64,000 nt of DNA, taken from positions 78,125,163 through 78,189,162 of the forward strand of contig CM054177.1 in NCBI GenBank assembly GCA_028829895.1, given 5' to 3'. Below the pieces are notes generated by a model that made no database searches, had not been told where the DNA came from, and was given only the letters and a program-made list of their open reading frames with translations. The stretch's first letter is position 1. Each line of letters opens with the position of its first letter. A program made the translations under genes and the position numbers. Of the stretch, positions 13,451 to 26,485 are shown one piece after another. This DNA comes from Sinotaia quadrata (Eukaryota > Mollusca > Gastropoda > Architaenioglossa > Viviparidae).

Positions 13451-16400
13451 CCACGCAATTTCTCAACAAGGTCACCAAAAGGCTTTTCCCAGCAGTACAT
13501 TTTAATTACACGTATGCCTGCTATAATTTCATTCATCACTTTAACACGTTCATCTGTATGTACAGCAGTCTTTCGTCTGCAAAACAGTAATTGTCCCTAT
13601 ATTATTTTGAAAATAATAAATAAAAATTACAAACACAAAGAAAGATTGAAATAAAATGGTTATTTTAGGAATGTAAGTAACATGCAAAATGAACCAGTCC
13701 GGATATAATTATACCAGCCCAAATAATTTTTGTGCTAAACTTTACATAAACATTAGAATTCTTACAATCATTAGTATGTTTATATCACAATCTATACTTA
13801 CATATGTACACTGCCATAAATTCTCAATGAACAATATAAAAGAAATACAAAGTTTTCAAAATAATATATATTAATATATATATATGTATAACACACATAT
13901 AAATCATAATTACAAACATTAAAAAAATCCTGATGTTTCTCTGTGCAATAAAACTGCCAACGAAATGCTTTTACTTGTGGGCAATTAGTGTAACCATTCA
14001 TTAATTATTCATTCACTCGTTATTAAGGAGAAAGATCCAGACTTTTTGCAAACTTAAAGTGGTTTTGTCCATCCATATTAGACATATAAATGTATATATA
14101 CAAACTTTTACTTTTATTTCACTGAAAATGTAAGAATTCACAGTGATTATTCTAGCATCACTATTAGTGTCATTAACAATAATCAAACTTTAAACACAGT
14201 GCATAAAACAAACTACAAAACAATGGCTTAGACACAAACTGATTACTATATTACTCAAAAATCATATTTTTAATAAAGTAAACTATGCAAGCAATCAAGC
14301 TATGCAAGGTCAGAAATCCAGTAAATTTTTATAAATAAAAGACAATGCAGACAGCAACAAAGCTAACAGTGATAAAATAGTCAAAGTGAAGCTTCAGTTT
14401 TTGGTACACTGAAGCAATTAAAGAACAATTACTGAAACAATGAAATAAAATGAAGGCTGATTATACTAAGTAAAGGACTATTATACTTTTTATACTTTCA
14501 TTACAAATGGCCAGATACTATTAGTATTACTTCTTTAATTATAAAGATTACAGTTAATACACCAATACCCTATCTAATAACAGTAGAACATCAATTAGCT
14601 GAACATCAAGTACCCAAACCATCAATTATGTGAACCACTGCTACAACCCACCCTACACTACTTGTTATGCTAGTGCACTAGATTTTAGATTCATCTTTCC
14701 ACACTACTAGCCAAGACTTAAGTTTCCTTTTTCCCCACTAGCAGCCAAGATTTCTTAGTTTTCTCCACTGAGCTATATAAAAATGGAGAGGACATCCAAT
14801 GAGAGCAAACACTACTGATATGTCGCTAACGGAAATTTCAGTGCAAACATTTTGAGAATACCAGCCTCATATAACAGTACTGAAAACTAGATGATGGAAA
14901 GTATTCATTATTTTTTAAATGCCTTAGTTAATATTGTAAATTATAATAATATTTAAGTGATTTATTAGACATTTACTATAATAAATTTTGTTTCTAATAT
15001 TGGGTAAAGATAAAGTCTTTTATATTTTAAATGCTTAAAATAAACATTCTTGAAAATATTAATTTGTAACATTACACGTACAGAATACAATCATTAAATG
15101 GTGTCAACATTAGTTTGCCATCATATTTAAAAACAACTTTGTTGAATAAATTCTTATCAATGTTATTGTTTTAATTTGTATGTATTTCATGCTAATTATT
15201 TTGTTTTTCAAAATCAAAGTACATACTACACAAACTTTATGTGCGTGCACTATTGAAAGTTTTAGTGCAGTTATCTGAAATAAAACCAGTCAGAGGGAGA
15301 ACAATCTTTCTTAAAAATTCCAGATCTTTTCTTGAAATCCAGACCTGTGCTTGAACAGTGTTAACTAATCACTACTAATGAAAGTCTGGCAGCACAGCAC
15401 TAATACAACCAGTGTTAATGTCTGTCCAGCAACACAAAACTGATAAAAGTGCAAGCATTAAAAAAGACTATCACAAACCATTCACCAACCCATAACTAAA
15501 AGATATATTTAAACTCTACCTGAGTTTAGAGAAGAGCTTTCCCATAGCACCTTGCACTGGAATGAGAAGAAAAAGGACAGCAAACCCAGCAAGGACAGAT
15601 GGCCCAAGCTCTTGCCATAATATCACCAGCACAGCAATTGCTTGTAAAGGCCCAATCCATAGGAAGTGTAGAAATATTACTGCCTGCAACAAGTAAATAT
15701 ATTATACCAGTGTTCTTGCACAGTTTAAAAAAGGAAAAATGTGTGCCTAGTAAAGGGTTAAACTTTTACATTCAGTGGGAATTTGGTTTCCAGGGCAACA
15801 GCATGCTGTTTTATCCTCTACTGATATCAAGCATCATATATTCATTAAGGACTCAGTAAAAACTTTCTAAATGCTCCTAGATTTAATAAATTACTTTTAA
15901 TCCGTTGGCTGCTACATTTTTTCCCGTGGGAAATAAGTTATAATTTCATTAAGTTAAAATAAAATTTTACAGTAACTATATTATAGTACAGAGCCACATA
16001 AATATCTTTTGTGTATTGTTTACCTGGTCAAACCGGTTGACATCATTGGACATAAGGTTGACAATCTGACCTGTTGTTGTCTGCCCCATTGCTGAATTGC
16101 TCAATCTTAAGGCCTATACAATAACAAAAAAAAATCTGTATTATTATTAATAACAAAAAAGGCAACCATCAAATCAAAATTTAGACTAGACCTCCTTTAC
16201 AATAATTTTTTTTTTTAAGTTTGTGGCTTTCTACCCACAAAATATTTTTCAGTGTGATATAAGACTGCTTCTCTCCTCAGTGTAACAAAAGTAACAAAGG
16301 AAAGAAGAGTACAGTATGTTGCAAAAGTAACAAAGAAAGGGGAAAAGATTACAGCATATTGCAAAAGTAACAAAGAAAGGAAAAAGAGTAGGGCATATTG

Positions 16401-19400
16401 CAAAAGCAACAAAGAAAGGGCAAAAGAGTAAGACATATTGCAAAAGAAAGGAGAAAAAAGTAGGGCATATTGCAAAAGAAAGGAGAAAATAGTACAGCAT
16501 ATTGCAAAAGTAACAAAGAAAGGAGAAAAGAGTACAGCATATTGCAAAAGTAACAAAGAAAGGAGAAAAGAGTACAGCATATTGCAAAAGTAACAAAGAA
16601 AGGAGAAAAAAGTAGGACATATTACAAAAGAAAGGAGAAAAGAATAGGGCATATTGCAAAAGTAACAAAGAAATGGGAAAAGAGTACAGCATATTGCAAA
16701 AGTAACAAAGAAAGGGGAAAAAGAGTACAGCATATTGCGAAAGTAACTAAGAAAGAGGAAAAGAGTACAGCATGTAATTAAAGTAACAAAGAAAAGAAAA
16801 AGAATACAGCACTTAGTGAAAGTAACAAAGAAAGGACAAGGAGAAAACAGTAAAGTATATATCAAAAGTAACAAAGAAAGGAGGAAACAGTACAGCAAAG
16901 CAACTACTTAAAAAAGGGGAAGAGCACGCTAAACGGTGAACAAAATTGCACCCAAACAATGCCATTCCCATATCATACAGTAATATCAAAGAATGCTTCT
17001 AACTATCTTGATCTGAAATTTCTTCAGTAGTTAAGTAGTCACCAGTAAGAGTTACCTTTTTGTACATGAGGGAACAGCAAGCCACTCTCATCTGCATGCC
17101 CATGCGTGTAACGCCAAAAAAATATGGATGATGAGTGGCAGCAATCAATATAGCACACAAAGAGACTCCTAATGCATACATGTAGGCTTCCAGTAATGTT
17201 ACAGAACTGTTGGGCGTAAAGAAACGTATCAATCCACCAAGTAAAAGTGGCTGTACAACACGGACTGCCTCCTGTAAATAAAGTCAAAATTGTTCATTTT
17301 TTCAGATACATGGTCTGTCTGATCAACAGTAGTAAGACTGATGTGTCAATGGCTAAGGAAGTTTTAATACTGCATTTTCAATGTTTTATATTTATTTTTA
17401 TTATTTTTTTTATTATTTTTTATTGAGGGAAATCTGTGTAAATATTGCTCAACTTTTAAAAGAACACACATACCTTAAAAAATAAAAGAACATGCATGCC
17501 TAATACTAATATTGTTTCAAAATACTATTTACTATGGTACAAATTATTAAATACTATTGTGCGGTTTATCCCTTTAATCATTAAATAAAATATAACAGTT
17601 AAGTTAAAAGAAAAAAATCAAAAATATTTCATTCTTTCAATCTATTCATCTTCACTACCACATTAGCCATTTGTCTATCAAATCTTTGCAAATATAAAAG
17701 TGGTTTTACTGACCTCAATAAAAACAATGATTCCAAGAAGCATGTACCGAAGGCCAAAAATTCGTACTAGTGCTCTCAGCAAACTTGGTTTTCTTCTCCC
17801 ACCACTGCTTTTTATTTTTTCAACCTCCTTCATCCATTCTCTAAACACCAATGCTTTAATTTAATTCCAAAATTATTCAAAAATAAATTAATGCATCTAA
17901 CTTTAAGACACTCCTAATATTCATCATTGTACAACAAATAAATGATCTGACACCCAATCTAACTGAAATTTAATATAAACAATGTATTTTCTTGGAAAGA
18001 ATCTTTCCCAACCTACTGAAGTCCCTCAACAAGAGAAATAGTGTGGCCATTTCCCTAAACACCAGACCATTTCCAAAGTATTTCAGCAAAATGCTTGTTG
18101 AATGTCTCCCTTGACCATCACAATAGTTAATCCATTATCCAAGATATTCCTTCTAACTCAGGAATCCAGCTGCCAAATTTATGGTGAGAGAACTTTTGTA
18201 TCTTATGTGCATTTATCTGAGGCAAATTCAACTGTACAATTCAGCTAAATGCAAACAATAATAACAACAACAAAAATGCAGGTGATCCATCTACTATCCA
18301 CAGTGAAATGAAAAAACATTAAAACAATATGCTGTCTCCTCATGTCTCGGCTTCCATGTGCCTGTCATAATATCAGGATCTTGCTGCACTGAGTGTGATT
18401 CTGGTATTTAAATATACATATGTATTGTCCATATTTAAATGGCCTCTAAATGCAAGCCAATTATATGTACAGCATTTATTGCTCAGCTGAAGAAAGAGCA
18501 ATCTGTTTCAAAGCTGAAGGAAAAACTGACTGTGTCAGACTCACTGAGATGGTATGTCTCATCACCAATTTGCATAGTCTTATTACTCATTATATGGGTG
18601 TCATCATAATTATTATCTCTATGTGATTTTCACCGTACTTGCTAGCATCAGAATGTAATCCTTCTGTACAATTTAAATCTACTGTAATTCATTAATGTCT
18701 ATCACATATTATATTTAGAAGTTCTCTGTGGACTCTATCTGCCCATTTAATTGCTAAGGTAAGAAAGGGAGGATGCACTGACATGAATGAAATTTACTGT
18801 ACGCACCCACTCCATCAGTAATCTCAAAATGTATCAACATATACAATAATAAATAAATGCACACTTACAAATACAGGCATTATGATTTATTGAAATGAAT
18901 TAGCACAAATTATATCAGACTAAGAACAATTTCTAAAAGAATTTAGGTTCAATTCTTGTGAATTTTTTTTTTAAAATATAGTAGGCTCCAACCATTAAAG
19001 ATTAATTAATTAAACAATCACATTCATGCAAGTACACATTAACATATGTATACTTCCAAACTGCCAGAAGGTAATACTCACTTCTCTAAATTAGAACCTA
19101 GCTTCTCAGAGGTATCATCTGGTAAAACATTGAACATATCATTTGTGTCCAAAGGTTGTGAATGTCCTTTTGTAAGCAATGGGTTTAGCCAACTGCAATA
19201 TAACAAAGATGGGAGGATAACATCTCAGAATGGACAGGACTGAAACTGAGCAATATGGTAAGATTAGCAGAGAACAAAATGGAATGGAGGAAACTGGTTG
19301 TCAGGTCATCAGTGGTGCCTCAACGGTCGACAAGACTAAGGGATAGATAGATAGAATATAATAAAATGTTGACAAGTTCAATAAGCATAAGAATTAAGAT

Positions 19401-22400
19401 TGCCATCTATAATCTACAGGAATTTATTTTTTAATTCCCCACTTTCTTTAAATGCCTTTACTTTTTAATTCTGATTTTTTTTTTAAATGATCATAACTGT
19501 ATATGACTTTATGAGTCAGCAAAGTGTGCAATAAATAAATATATATATATATATATATATATTAGAGTTAAGCACACTATTTGAAGAGGAACCTCAGAAC
19601 AGCAATGCCTACAAAAAGTACAATAAAATAAAAGTAAAACAAATGTGAGGACTAGAGAACAAACACAACAATGTCAACAGTGGAAAGAGGGTAAAACAGA
19701 TGTGAGGTCTAAAAAAGACTCTAAATCTAATAGACAAATACTGAAATAGAGAGAGAAGACACAAAAATCTATACTTCAATTCTATAACCAGTATAAGACT
19801 AAGAAAGTAAAACAAATGTGAGTTCTAGAGAAAAAAAGACTCTAATAGACAAATAGAGAGGGAAGACACAAAAATCTGTATTTCAAGTCTATCTATAAGT
19901 AGTATAAGACTAAGAAAGTAAAACAGATAAGAGGTCTAGAGAACAAAGAACTAATAAACAAATAGTGGAAGATATGAAAATCTATTACATGTATTATATT
20001 TCGTGTCTACAGGACTAAGAAAGTAAAACAAATGTGAGGTTTACAAAACTGTCAAATAAAGGATTCTAATAAATACAGAGAGAGGGAAGACATAGAAAAA
20101 TCTATTACTACACTTAAAGACTGTAGCAGTGGTTCCCAACTTTTTAACATCTATTCCACAGACCATAAGGATGGGAACCACTGGCCTACAAGACCAGGAG
20201 AGTACAAAAAATGAAAAATATGTGGTCTACAAAATATCCAAATCTCTTAATCGGGAGAGGGAAGAGACATCTATTAATTATTAAACTACATTATGTCTAC
20301 AGAACATTTGTGATACTGATAAAAAAATTCAAAATGCAGTTCTACAAGATGTACCAATGAAACTGAAAGAGAAACAGCAGGTATTGACAAGAAATAAATG
20401 CTGGCTTTTAATATATATATATATGATAACTTTATGACATGAAATTGCCTAACAGTAACACTAATAACAGGAATATGAGTACATGTATATAAATAAGATC
20501 AGATTTTTGTTACTTGTTCTGGAAATAAAAGTGGCATAATTATACACAAAAAAATATCAGTGAATCTTTCAAAGAAGTGAGATTGTCATTTGAGTTTTTT
20601 GACATCATCTGTAGAAACGAACCACCATTTCACTTGATATATGTAGGCATTATTCTCATAGTGACATATCTGTCAAATATTTAAACTAAAAATCTACTTT
20701 TCATTCACACAGACAAATAATGTATGAAACAATTATGATTCCTTACCAAATTCATTTTACAGTTGTTAAAAAAAATTAAACTGTACACTCTTTTTGTTTA
20801 AGTCTCCTTTTTATTTTTCTTATTATTTTATTATTATTAAAGAAATCACTGATCAATTATTCAAATTAATAATTACTTTTTTGTTCTGTTTAGATTAAGA
20901 CTTAAAATACAAAGTAAAAATGTACTAAGTTTAACATTAGTTTTTCTATAATGTCTCCACTAAAGAATATTTTATTTATTTTTTTAAATAATGCTTTTCA
21001 GCTCAAAGGGGGGGGGGGGGAGTGTCATTATTGTAAAATTTGTAATAGAGTATTATTACTAAGATAATGATTTATCTCTGATTATATTATGAAAGTGTAA
21101 CTATTATTCGTATTAAGGGTTGGTGAACTGTGTACATACAACAGTTCTACTTTCAATAAGAATGAGTGATTTTGTTGAGCTATACTTTTAAATTAAAAAC
21201 AACTGACTGCCATGTAAAAATTAAAAATGAAGTTCAAAATTACCATCCCATCTTCACTTCTATAAATATCACATATATATCATAAAAATAATTTTAAAAT
21301 AAAAAAAAACATTTTAAAAATACTACCTATATAATGAGAGTATGCCTTTCACTTATTTAAGATATGTTGACAAGCATATCTGCTGACCCCTGACATAAAT
21401 GTTTATAAAAGGATTAGTGAATTGAGTTCATGCAACAAGCAGTATACAAATTTGGAAGCAATTTGGCAGAGTTGCTGTTTAAATTAATTGCTCAGTTGTC
21501 TAAAAAAAATTTTTAAAGAACACTGTTACAATTGGAAGCAGACAGAGCAAAGTTCTGCCATAAAAATAACAGGCCTTTCTATCTGTAAATTTGTGCTAAC
21601 AGTTAATTACATTAAATTTTACACAAAATTCAATATTTCTAAATGATGCAATTCTGTTTAAAACCTTATGAAACAAAACCAAAAAAAACATATATATATT
21701 TTCTTCATCAGAACATGCTGCTATATATACTTTCAGAAAATCACTAAAACTGTATAACAGTTTTACTTATACTTAGGATTTTCTACAAATTTTGAATTTT
21801 TAAAAAAAAGCTTCTGGTTTTGAAATAAAGTGTTTCTGAATACATTTCAAGATAGAAATCATTTTTATTATTTTTTAAATGTGTTTGTATGAGTGTGTGT
21901 GTGTGGTAGGAAGAGGAACCAATCTTATTTAAGTGGATGTTTTAAAAGTACCAATTCCAAAGGAGTTTGTAGATCATGTAATACTGATGCATGGGTGTAA
22001 AAATGTGCATGAAGACCACAAAAAATTAATGCTTTTTAAATAATATAAGCTTTCCCTTTTAGCATCTAATTCAAACTTTACTTACAACTATACACAATAT
22101 TCACTATGGTTTATTTAAAATTATATACACTTTATAATATACATAGTATTATTTATGACTATAGATAGCATAAAGATAGTTATGGAAATTTCAATAAAAC
22201 ATTGGAAAATAATCAAGCATCATTTACTATGCAAACTAAACGACAAAACTCATGTGACGATGACAAAATATATATTTTCTGATAGACTCCATTTTGACTA
22301 GTCAAAATTTCCTGCCTGCAGAAACATGTGGCATTGTAACTTGTATTTAATCATATAATATACACAGTTATCACTCTAATCCCTACTGCTGATGACAGTG

Positions 22401-25400
22401 GTGTATGTGAAAAAAAGAGAGGATGATTCTTCTTTATACTACTTTTAAAATACTAGTTCTTTATACATGTACTTCTTTTAAAATACTAGTTCTTTATACT
22501 AATTTACTAGTTTTAAAATACTAGTAAGTATAGGATCAGATAATGATTACAGACATAGAAATCTCATTCAGTCAAAAGGTTAAGATAGGGTGACCTAAAT
22601 TTGCATTTCTCAACTGTGGTGCAATCTCTCATAAATTGCATCAAATGTATATTTCATATGTGGTGCAATCTCTGAATTGCAACAAATATTTGTGTCAAGT
22701 GTTTATTGTAAACAGTAAAGTGTAATGCAATCTCAAGTCAAATAAAGAAAAGTGTCCTAGTAAAGTACAAAACTGAACACAAATTCTAAAATCCTGTAAT
22801 TACACAGAATGCTAAATATTATAGCAATTTATTTTTCCTACTGAATAACAGTTATGTTTTCTTAGTCTATTATTATTATTAAATATCATCAATTAACTGT
22901 TTGTGCATGAAACTGTATTTGAATTTGATAAAAATTAAAATTTATCTATTAAAGTGTTCTATACAAATCTGACCAAAGCCATTTAATCTGTATGTGGTTA
23001 TTTTAATATTTACTAGTAAAAGCAGTGACTCAGAGTCTAACTATAAAATAAAAGTGTTAAAAAATGTACTTCAACTTTAAAGCAATTTAATTTGTATTTC
23101 CACTACGTGTCATTTCTGTACTAATATTGGAGCAGCTGTAACAATAAAAATTAGTCTAAGACAAACACTAGCAAAAATAAATATGGTCAGAAAAGCTTAA
23201 TTAAAATTTATTTTAAATTAAGTTAATGTAAATCAGTTCACCAGAAGAATTTGCAGGAGATGAAGAGATAAGACACTTGCCAGTTATGATAAAAATCTTT
23301 AAATATTATGTTCTTTCACAAGAAAAACCCTGTTTATGTATAAATATTGTTACAATGATCCTTAAATTTCTGTACTTGCTCATTCCATGAATTCTTTATT
23401 TATTTACTTTTTTTTTTAAATTTATGACAGATGGACAAGCAATAACTATGAATGAGATTTTAATTATTGTTAGCATTTCTATATAATACAAGTAATATTT
23501 TATCTGCAGGTTTATAAGAAAATGTAATGCTGATTGTTGTTGCTTAGTTTATTTTAAACTTGTAGTCAAAGTCATTACGACAAAGTCATCTTAACATTCG
23601 ATTACCATTAAAAAAATAAGTCAGCTCAGTGGTTCAAGAGACCAAGGATCATTGAGCAATAATAATATAAACAAATTTATCTGTGGACCTTGTCTGTAGA
23701 GGTATTCCTTTCAGTTAACAAATTATATATCTTATTATCACTAATAAGGAGATGTGTATAAATATAATATTAAAAAATAAAACATATAATGTATAATATA
23801 CTGTCCATATAAATTATAGTTACCCAGTGAACACTTATTACAGTTACATGATTTACATTAACTTATAAATTGCATTAACATGAATTCTGCACATATCAAC
23901 ATATGAAGTTAATGCTTCAAGCCTAAAAAGTTTCAAAAGTTATTTTTTTTTATTGAGATTTCTTTTAAAGTAGTAAAGTACTTAAGTAGACATGTACCTC
24001 AGTCAGCTCAAAGATCAGACTGATGCGCTCCTTGCTTGCTAATGTAGGGGGTGCTTTCTGCTTCCGCCGCTTTCGCGGATGCGCTCCTTGGTTTTATCTG
24101 TGTTCTTATATTCATGTAGTCATGGACCCTCACAGCAGATCTCAAAAGGAGGATACAAGCTACAGAAATGTGATGCTTTCGAAGGTCGCATTTCATATAG
24201 AGATCAAGTTATGAATGACAAAGTGAGAAACAGAATTAGATAAGCTATTGGGCCCTATGAAGAGATATTGGCCATTGTGAACAAACGCAAAATGAAATGG
24301 TATGGGCATGTCAAACAATCAACAGGGCTTACCAAGACAATCATGCAAAGTACTGTGCAAGAAGGCGAAGAAGACAGGAAAAGATGGGAGGATAACATCT
24401 CAGAGTGGACAGGACTGAAGCTGAGCGACACAGTAACTGAGTAAGATTATCAGAGAACAGAATAGAATGGAAGAAGCTGGTTATCGGGTCATCAGTGGTA
24501 CCCAAAGGTTGGCAAGAATAAGAGATAGATAGATAGATAGATATCTTGTGTCAAGTGCTGATTGCAGAGCTAAAACCTTTTCCAGGTTTACCTATCTGTC
24601 TGGTGACTACTTCACAAATATTTTATTAGAAATCTTTTTTATGATTTATAGACATTGAGAGATTTATTAAAATGATCTGAAGCACTTGTCTTTAAATCCT
24701 GATATTGCTTTCTATACTAGCTAGTACTAGTATGGTGGGCAGCAACAGAAATTGCAGAGGGAAAACTTTTCCAAAAAGTGTTAATCTGGGAATGCAGTTT
24801 TCATTTTTGCAAACCGCATCACCCTCTAAACTGTAAAGTGTAAAATAACCAAGAGGCTTCTCTGTACTTTCTTTTAGGGACACAATGCATCCTTGATCTG
24901 GTACAGTCTTCTGCTAAATTATGACTAGGTAGTCCCAACCAATTTTTCAAATTTGATTCAGAGTAAAACAAATATGTTTACATAATTATGATAATAGGAT
25001 AAAGATGGTGTAAGGATGCTTGCAAAATTCTAATATTAAAAAAAAGTCCTATGCGGTTGCGTGCAAAAAGAAATTCGGAACCAAAGCAAATTTTTCAATC
25101 ACATCAAGACAGAGCTGCAAGGCTCCATTTTTAGCAAAAATGCATCCAACAGTAAAGTAAATGTAATTATTTTCTTTCAAACATGATTTAAGTCACATAA
25201 TAAAATATAAAAGCATTTTAGATTTTTTTTAAATATCTTTAATTTTATTTCAGTTTCATTATATTGCATCAACAAATTGTATTAAAGTATCAAACTTCAC
25301 TAAAGAAAATCACCAAATTTGTGCATTAAACTGTAAACACTACTTATTCCTGCAAAACAGCAATATTTGAACTACCTAATCAGTAATATGACAGTCAGAA

Positions 25401-26485
25401 TATCTTAAATTCATGTTCTTTAAAAAATTCTATAATACAGGGTGTTCATAAATTATTCACCACATTACAAGCCTTAATAAAATTCACTGTTGTCATTGTG
25501 CCCTCAGTGAATGGTCTGCGAAATAAAGAAAAAATGTCTCAAGTTGTTTTAAGATAGCTCCTATAATAATGAATTTATTAAGTTTTATAATGGGATGAAT
25601 AATTTATGGACATCCTTCCTGTACAACAGTCTATGCTTCTTTCTTTTTCTCTAGTCTAAGTACCCATATAATGGCAAGGTAGATCTAACACTCAAGCTTC
25701 AGCACTGAGTTATTTCATGCTGACAACCAGAGAGAAAAATATTTAATTTTCTGTGTAAAAGTTATTTTCTATTTTATGGATTTAAATACTTATAAATATT
25801 TTGTTAAACTATTTTCTAAGTTGTAAAACGAACATTTTTTTTTTTTTGGGGGGGGGGTAATTTACTTGTATATTATTTTATTAAACCTTTCTATTTTTTC
25901 CTGGCTGTAGGGTTTTCCTAGCTGCTATTTAGAGCTCTAGCTTCGGTGACTAACTAATAATGCAACATAGTTTAGGCCTATAGTATATTCTGTCTAGACT
26001 TCAGGTGTGATATAATGGTAATACTGTTAACTAACCAACTAATAATTGAAATGTCCAACTCTAATGTTCATATTAAAACCAAAGTGTCAATAGAATATAT
26101 ATCTAATATTTCTATTACTAATATATTCAAATATCTAATATTTCTATTACTAATAGGGCTATTACTTCGAATAATGACAATAAATATGAGAGTTGCAGTT
26201 TATTTTCTTAAAAGTTATTTATAATATAAAACTTGAAAGATAGGCCTATGTCAGTATGTGCGAAGGGCATCGAACTTGATCACAGTAACTATTAGATTTG
26301 AATTATATTTGAAGAAAAAGATGTATATACGAAACCACATAGTACCCCCAAATCAGTGGAGAAAAGCTACTTTTTTAACTTATTTTGTTTAAAAAAAGAA
26401 AAATGTCTTACCAAAAAAAGCCTTTCGAAATTATGTTTGCAGAAAGCATTGGGTTGGGATTGAGATGTCGATGAGATTCGTCCAT
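13451..26485 (-). CDS. ABCC4-like: ABCC4/MRP4-type ABC transporter, 5' seven coding exons (partial)
   Basis: Membrane exporter of the ABCC (multidrug resistance protein) family; human MRP4 exports organic anions and cyclic nucleotides. Seven coding exons were assembled by translation: 26485-26412, 19192-19082, 17840-17714, 17271-17056, 16113-16024, 15683-15520 and 13576-13451. All junctions are GT..AG and keep frame. They give 302 residues plus two bases. The start ATG (26485-26483) has A at -3 and G at +4, with an in-frame TAG at 26497-26495. There is no TMD0; the N-terminus is short. Family motifs in order are FFCWLNPLL (about 23-31), [69 protein letters not shown] (residues 188-206), [15 protein letters not shown] and [19 protein letters not shown]. 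All lie in the first transmembrane domain. The Walker A, LSGGQ and Walker B regions were not found left of 13451. Other ABCC paralogues are possible, but MRP4 fits best. Confidence 0.92.
16262..16900. repeat. 40-bp intronic minisatellite (ABCC4-like intron 4)
   Basis: About 16 units of GTAACAAAGAAAGGAGAAAA + GAGTACAGCATATTGCAAAA; several units lack the GTAACAAA part. The plus strand is purine-rich and lacks the reverse complements of stop codons, so the minus strand is open for up to 227 codons, and long ORFs occur in more than one minus frame. The predicted LLLLQYA / FFVTFAICC repeats are a by-product. Confidence 0.9.
19204..19354 (+). mobile_element. 3' tail of a non-LTR retrotransposon, copy 2, abutting an ABCC4-like splice acceptor
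   Basis: About 151 bp of the same LINE family as copies 1 and 3, starting GATGGGAGGATAACATCTC and ending in a short GATA run. In frame it encodes WEDN-like and EWTGL-like residues of the reverse transcriptase C-terminus, then decays. It lies antisense to the ABCC4-like gene. Its 5' edge is only about 12 bases from the exon 2 acceptor (exon edge 19192). Confidence 0.75.
19600..20095. repeat. About 100-bp diverged tandem repeat, intron 1 of ABCC4-like gene
   Basis: About five units share AAGTAAAACAAATGTGAGGT, then CTAGAGAACAAA, CTAATAGACAAATA, GAGAGGGAAGACA and AAAAATCTAT. Units vary in length through internal deletions. Confidence 0.8.
20127..20183. mobile_element. Miniature hAT-like palindromic element
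   Basis: A 57-bp sequence begins CAGTGGTTCCCAAC and ends GATGGGAACCACTG: terminal inverted repeats matching at 13 of 14 positions with only about 29 bp between them. The termini are of the common hAT type. Flanking 8-mers (GACTGTAG and GCCTACAA) do not match, so the insertion is old or the ends are altered. It lies in intron 1 of the ABCC4-like gene. Confidence 0.6.
20190..24000. other. Intron 1 of ABCC4-like gene, AT-rich, little structure
   Basis: No coding signal on either strand. It contains a 13-base G tract (21008-21020), the short repeat at 22428 and a loose duplication around GTGGTGCAATCTCT (22618 and 22659). Intron 1 as a whole spans 19193-26411, 7.2 kb. Confidence 0.5.
22428..22525. 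repeat. Short tandem repeat around TTTTAAAATACTAGT
   Basis: Three units of TTCTTTATACT and TTTTAAAATACTAGT with variable spacing, in intron 1 of the ABCC4-like gene. Confidence 0.7.
24095..24541 (+). mobile_element. 3' part of a non-LTR retrotransposon, copy 3, with reverse transcriptase remnant
   Basis: The longest copy in the window. Translation with frame changes shows [11 protein letters not shown], then [12 protein letters not shown], then [29 protein letters not shown] and a degraded end. This order is typical of the C-terminus of many invertebrate non-LTR reverse transcriptases (KWYGHV ... RWEDN ... EWTGL). Stops and frameshifts make it dead. It ends in a GATA microsatellite at about 24526-24541. 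It sits in intron 1 of the ABCC4-like gene, in sense with the plus strand. Confidence 0.8.
25438..25621. mobile_element. Mariner-type MITE flanked by TA
   Basis: The 184-bp element is flanked by TA on both sides (25436-25437 and 25622-25623). The left end CAGGGTGTTCATAAATTATTC pairs with the right end, whose inverse complement begins CAGGAAGGATGTCCATAAA and continues TTATTCATC. The inner parts (TCCATAAATTATTCA) are almost identical, with a small indel near the tip. There is no coding sequence. It lies in intron 1 of the ABCC4-like gene. Confidence 0.65.
26099..26155. repeat. Perfect 30-bp-scale duplication
   Basis: ATATCTAATATTTCTATTAC + TAATA is repeated after a short TATTCAA linker. Confidence 0.75.

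Noticed and set aside
16215..16898. 227-codon minus-strand ORF and its overlapping partners
   Set aside because: They are by-products of the purine-rich 40-bp repeat; several frames are open, the peptide is low complexity, and it lies inside an intron.
19046..19243. 65-codon plus-strand ORF
   Set aside because: It is antisense to ABCC4-like exon 2 and runs into the LINE tail; the minus frame carries the conserved residues.
24008..24214. Overlapping ORFs on both strands near 24.1 kb
   Set aside because: They fall in the degraded LINE copy and do not match its reading frame.
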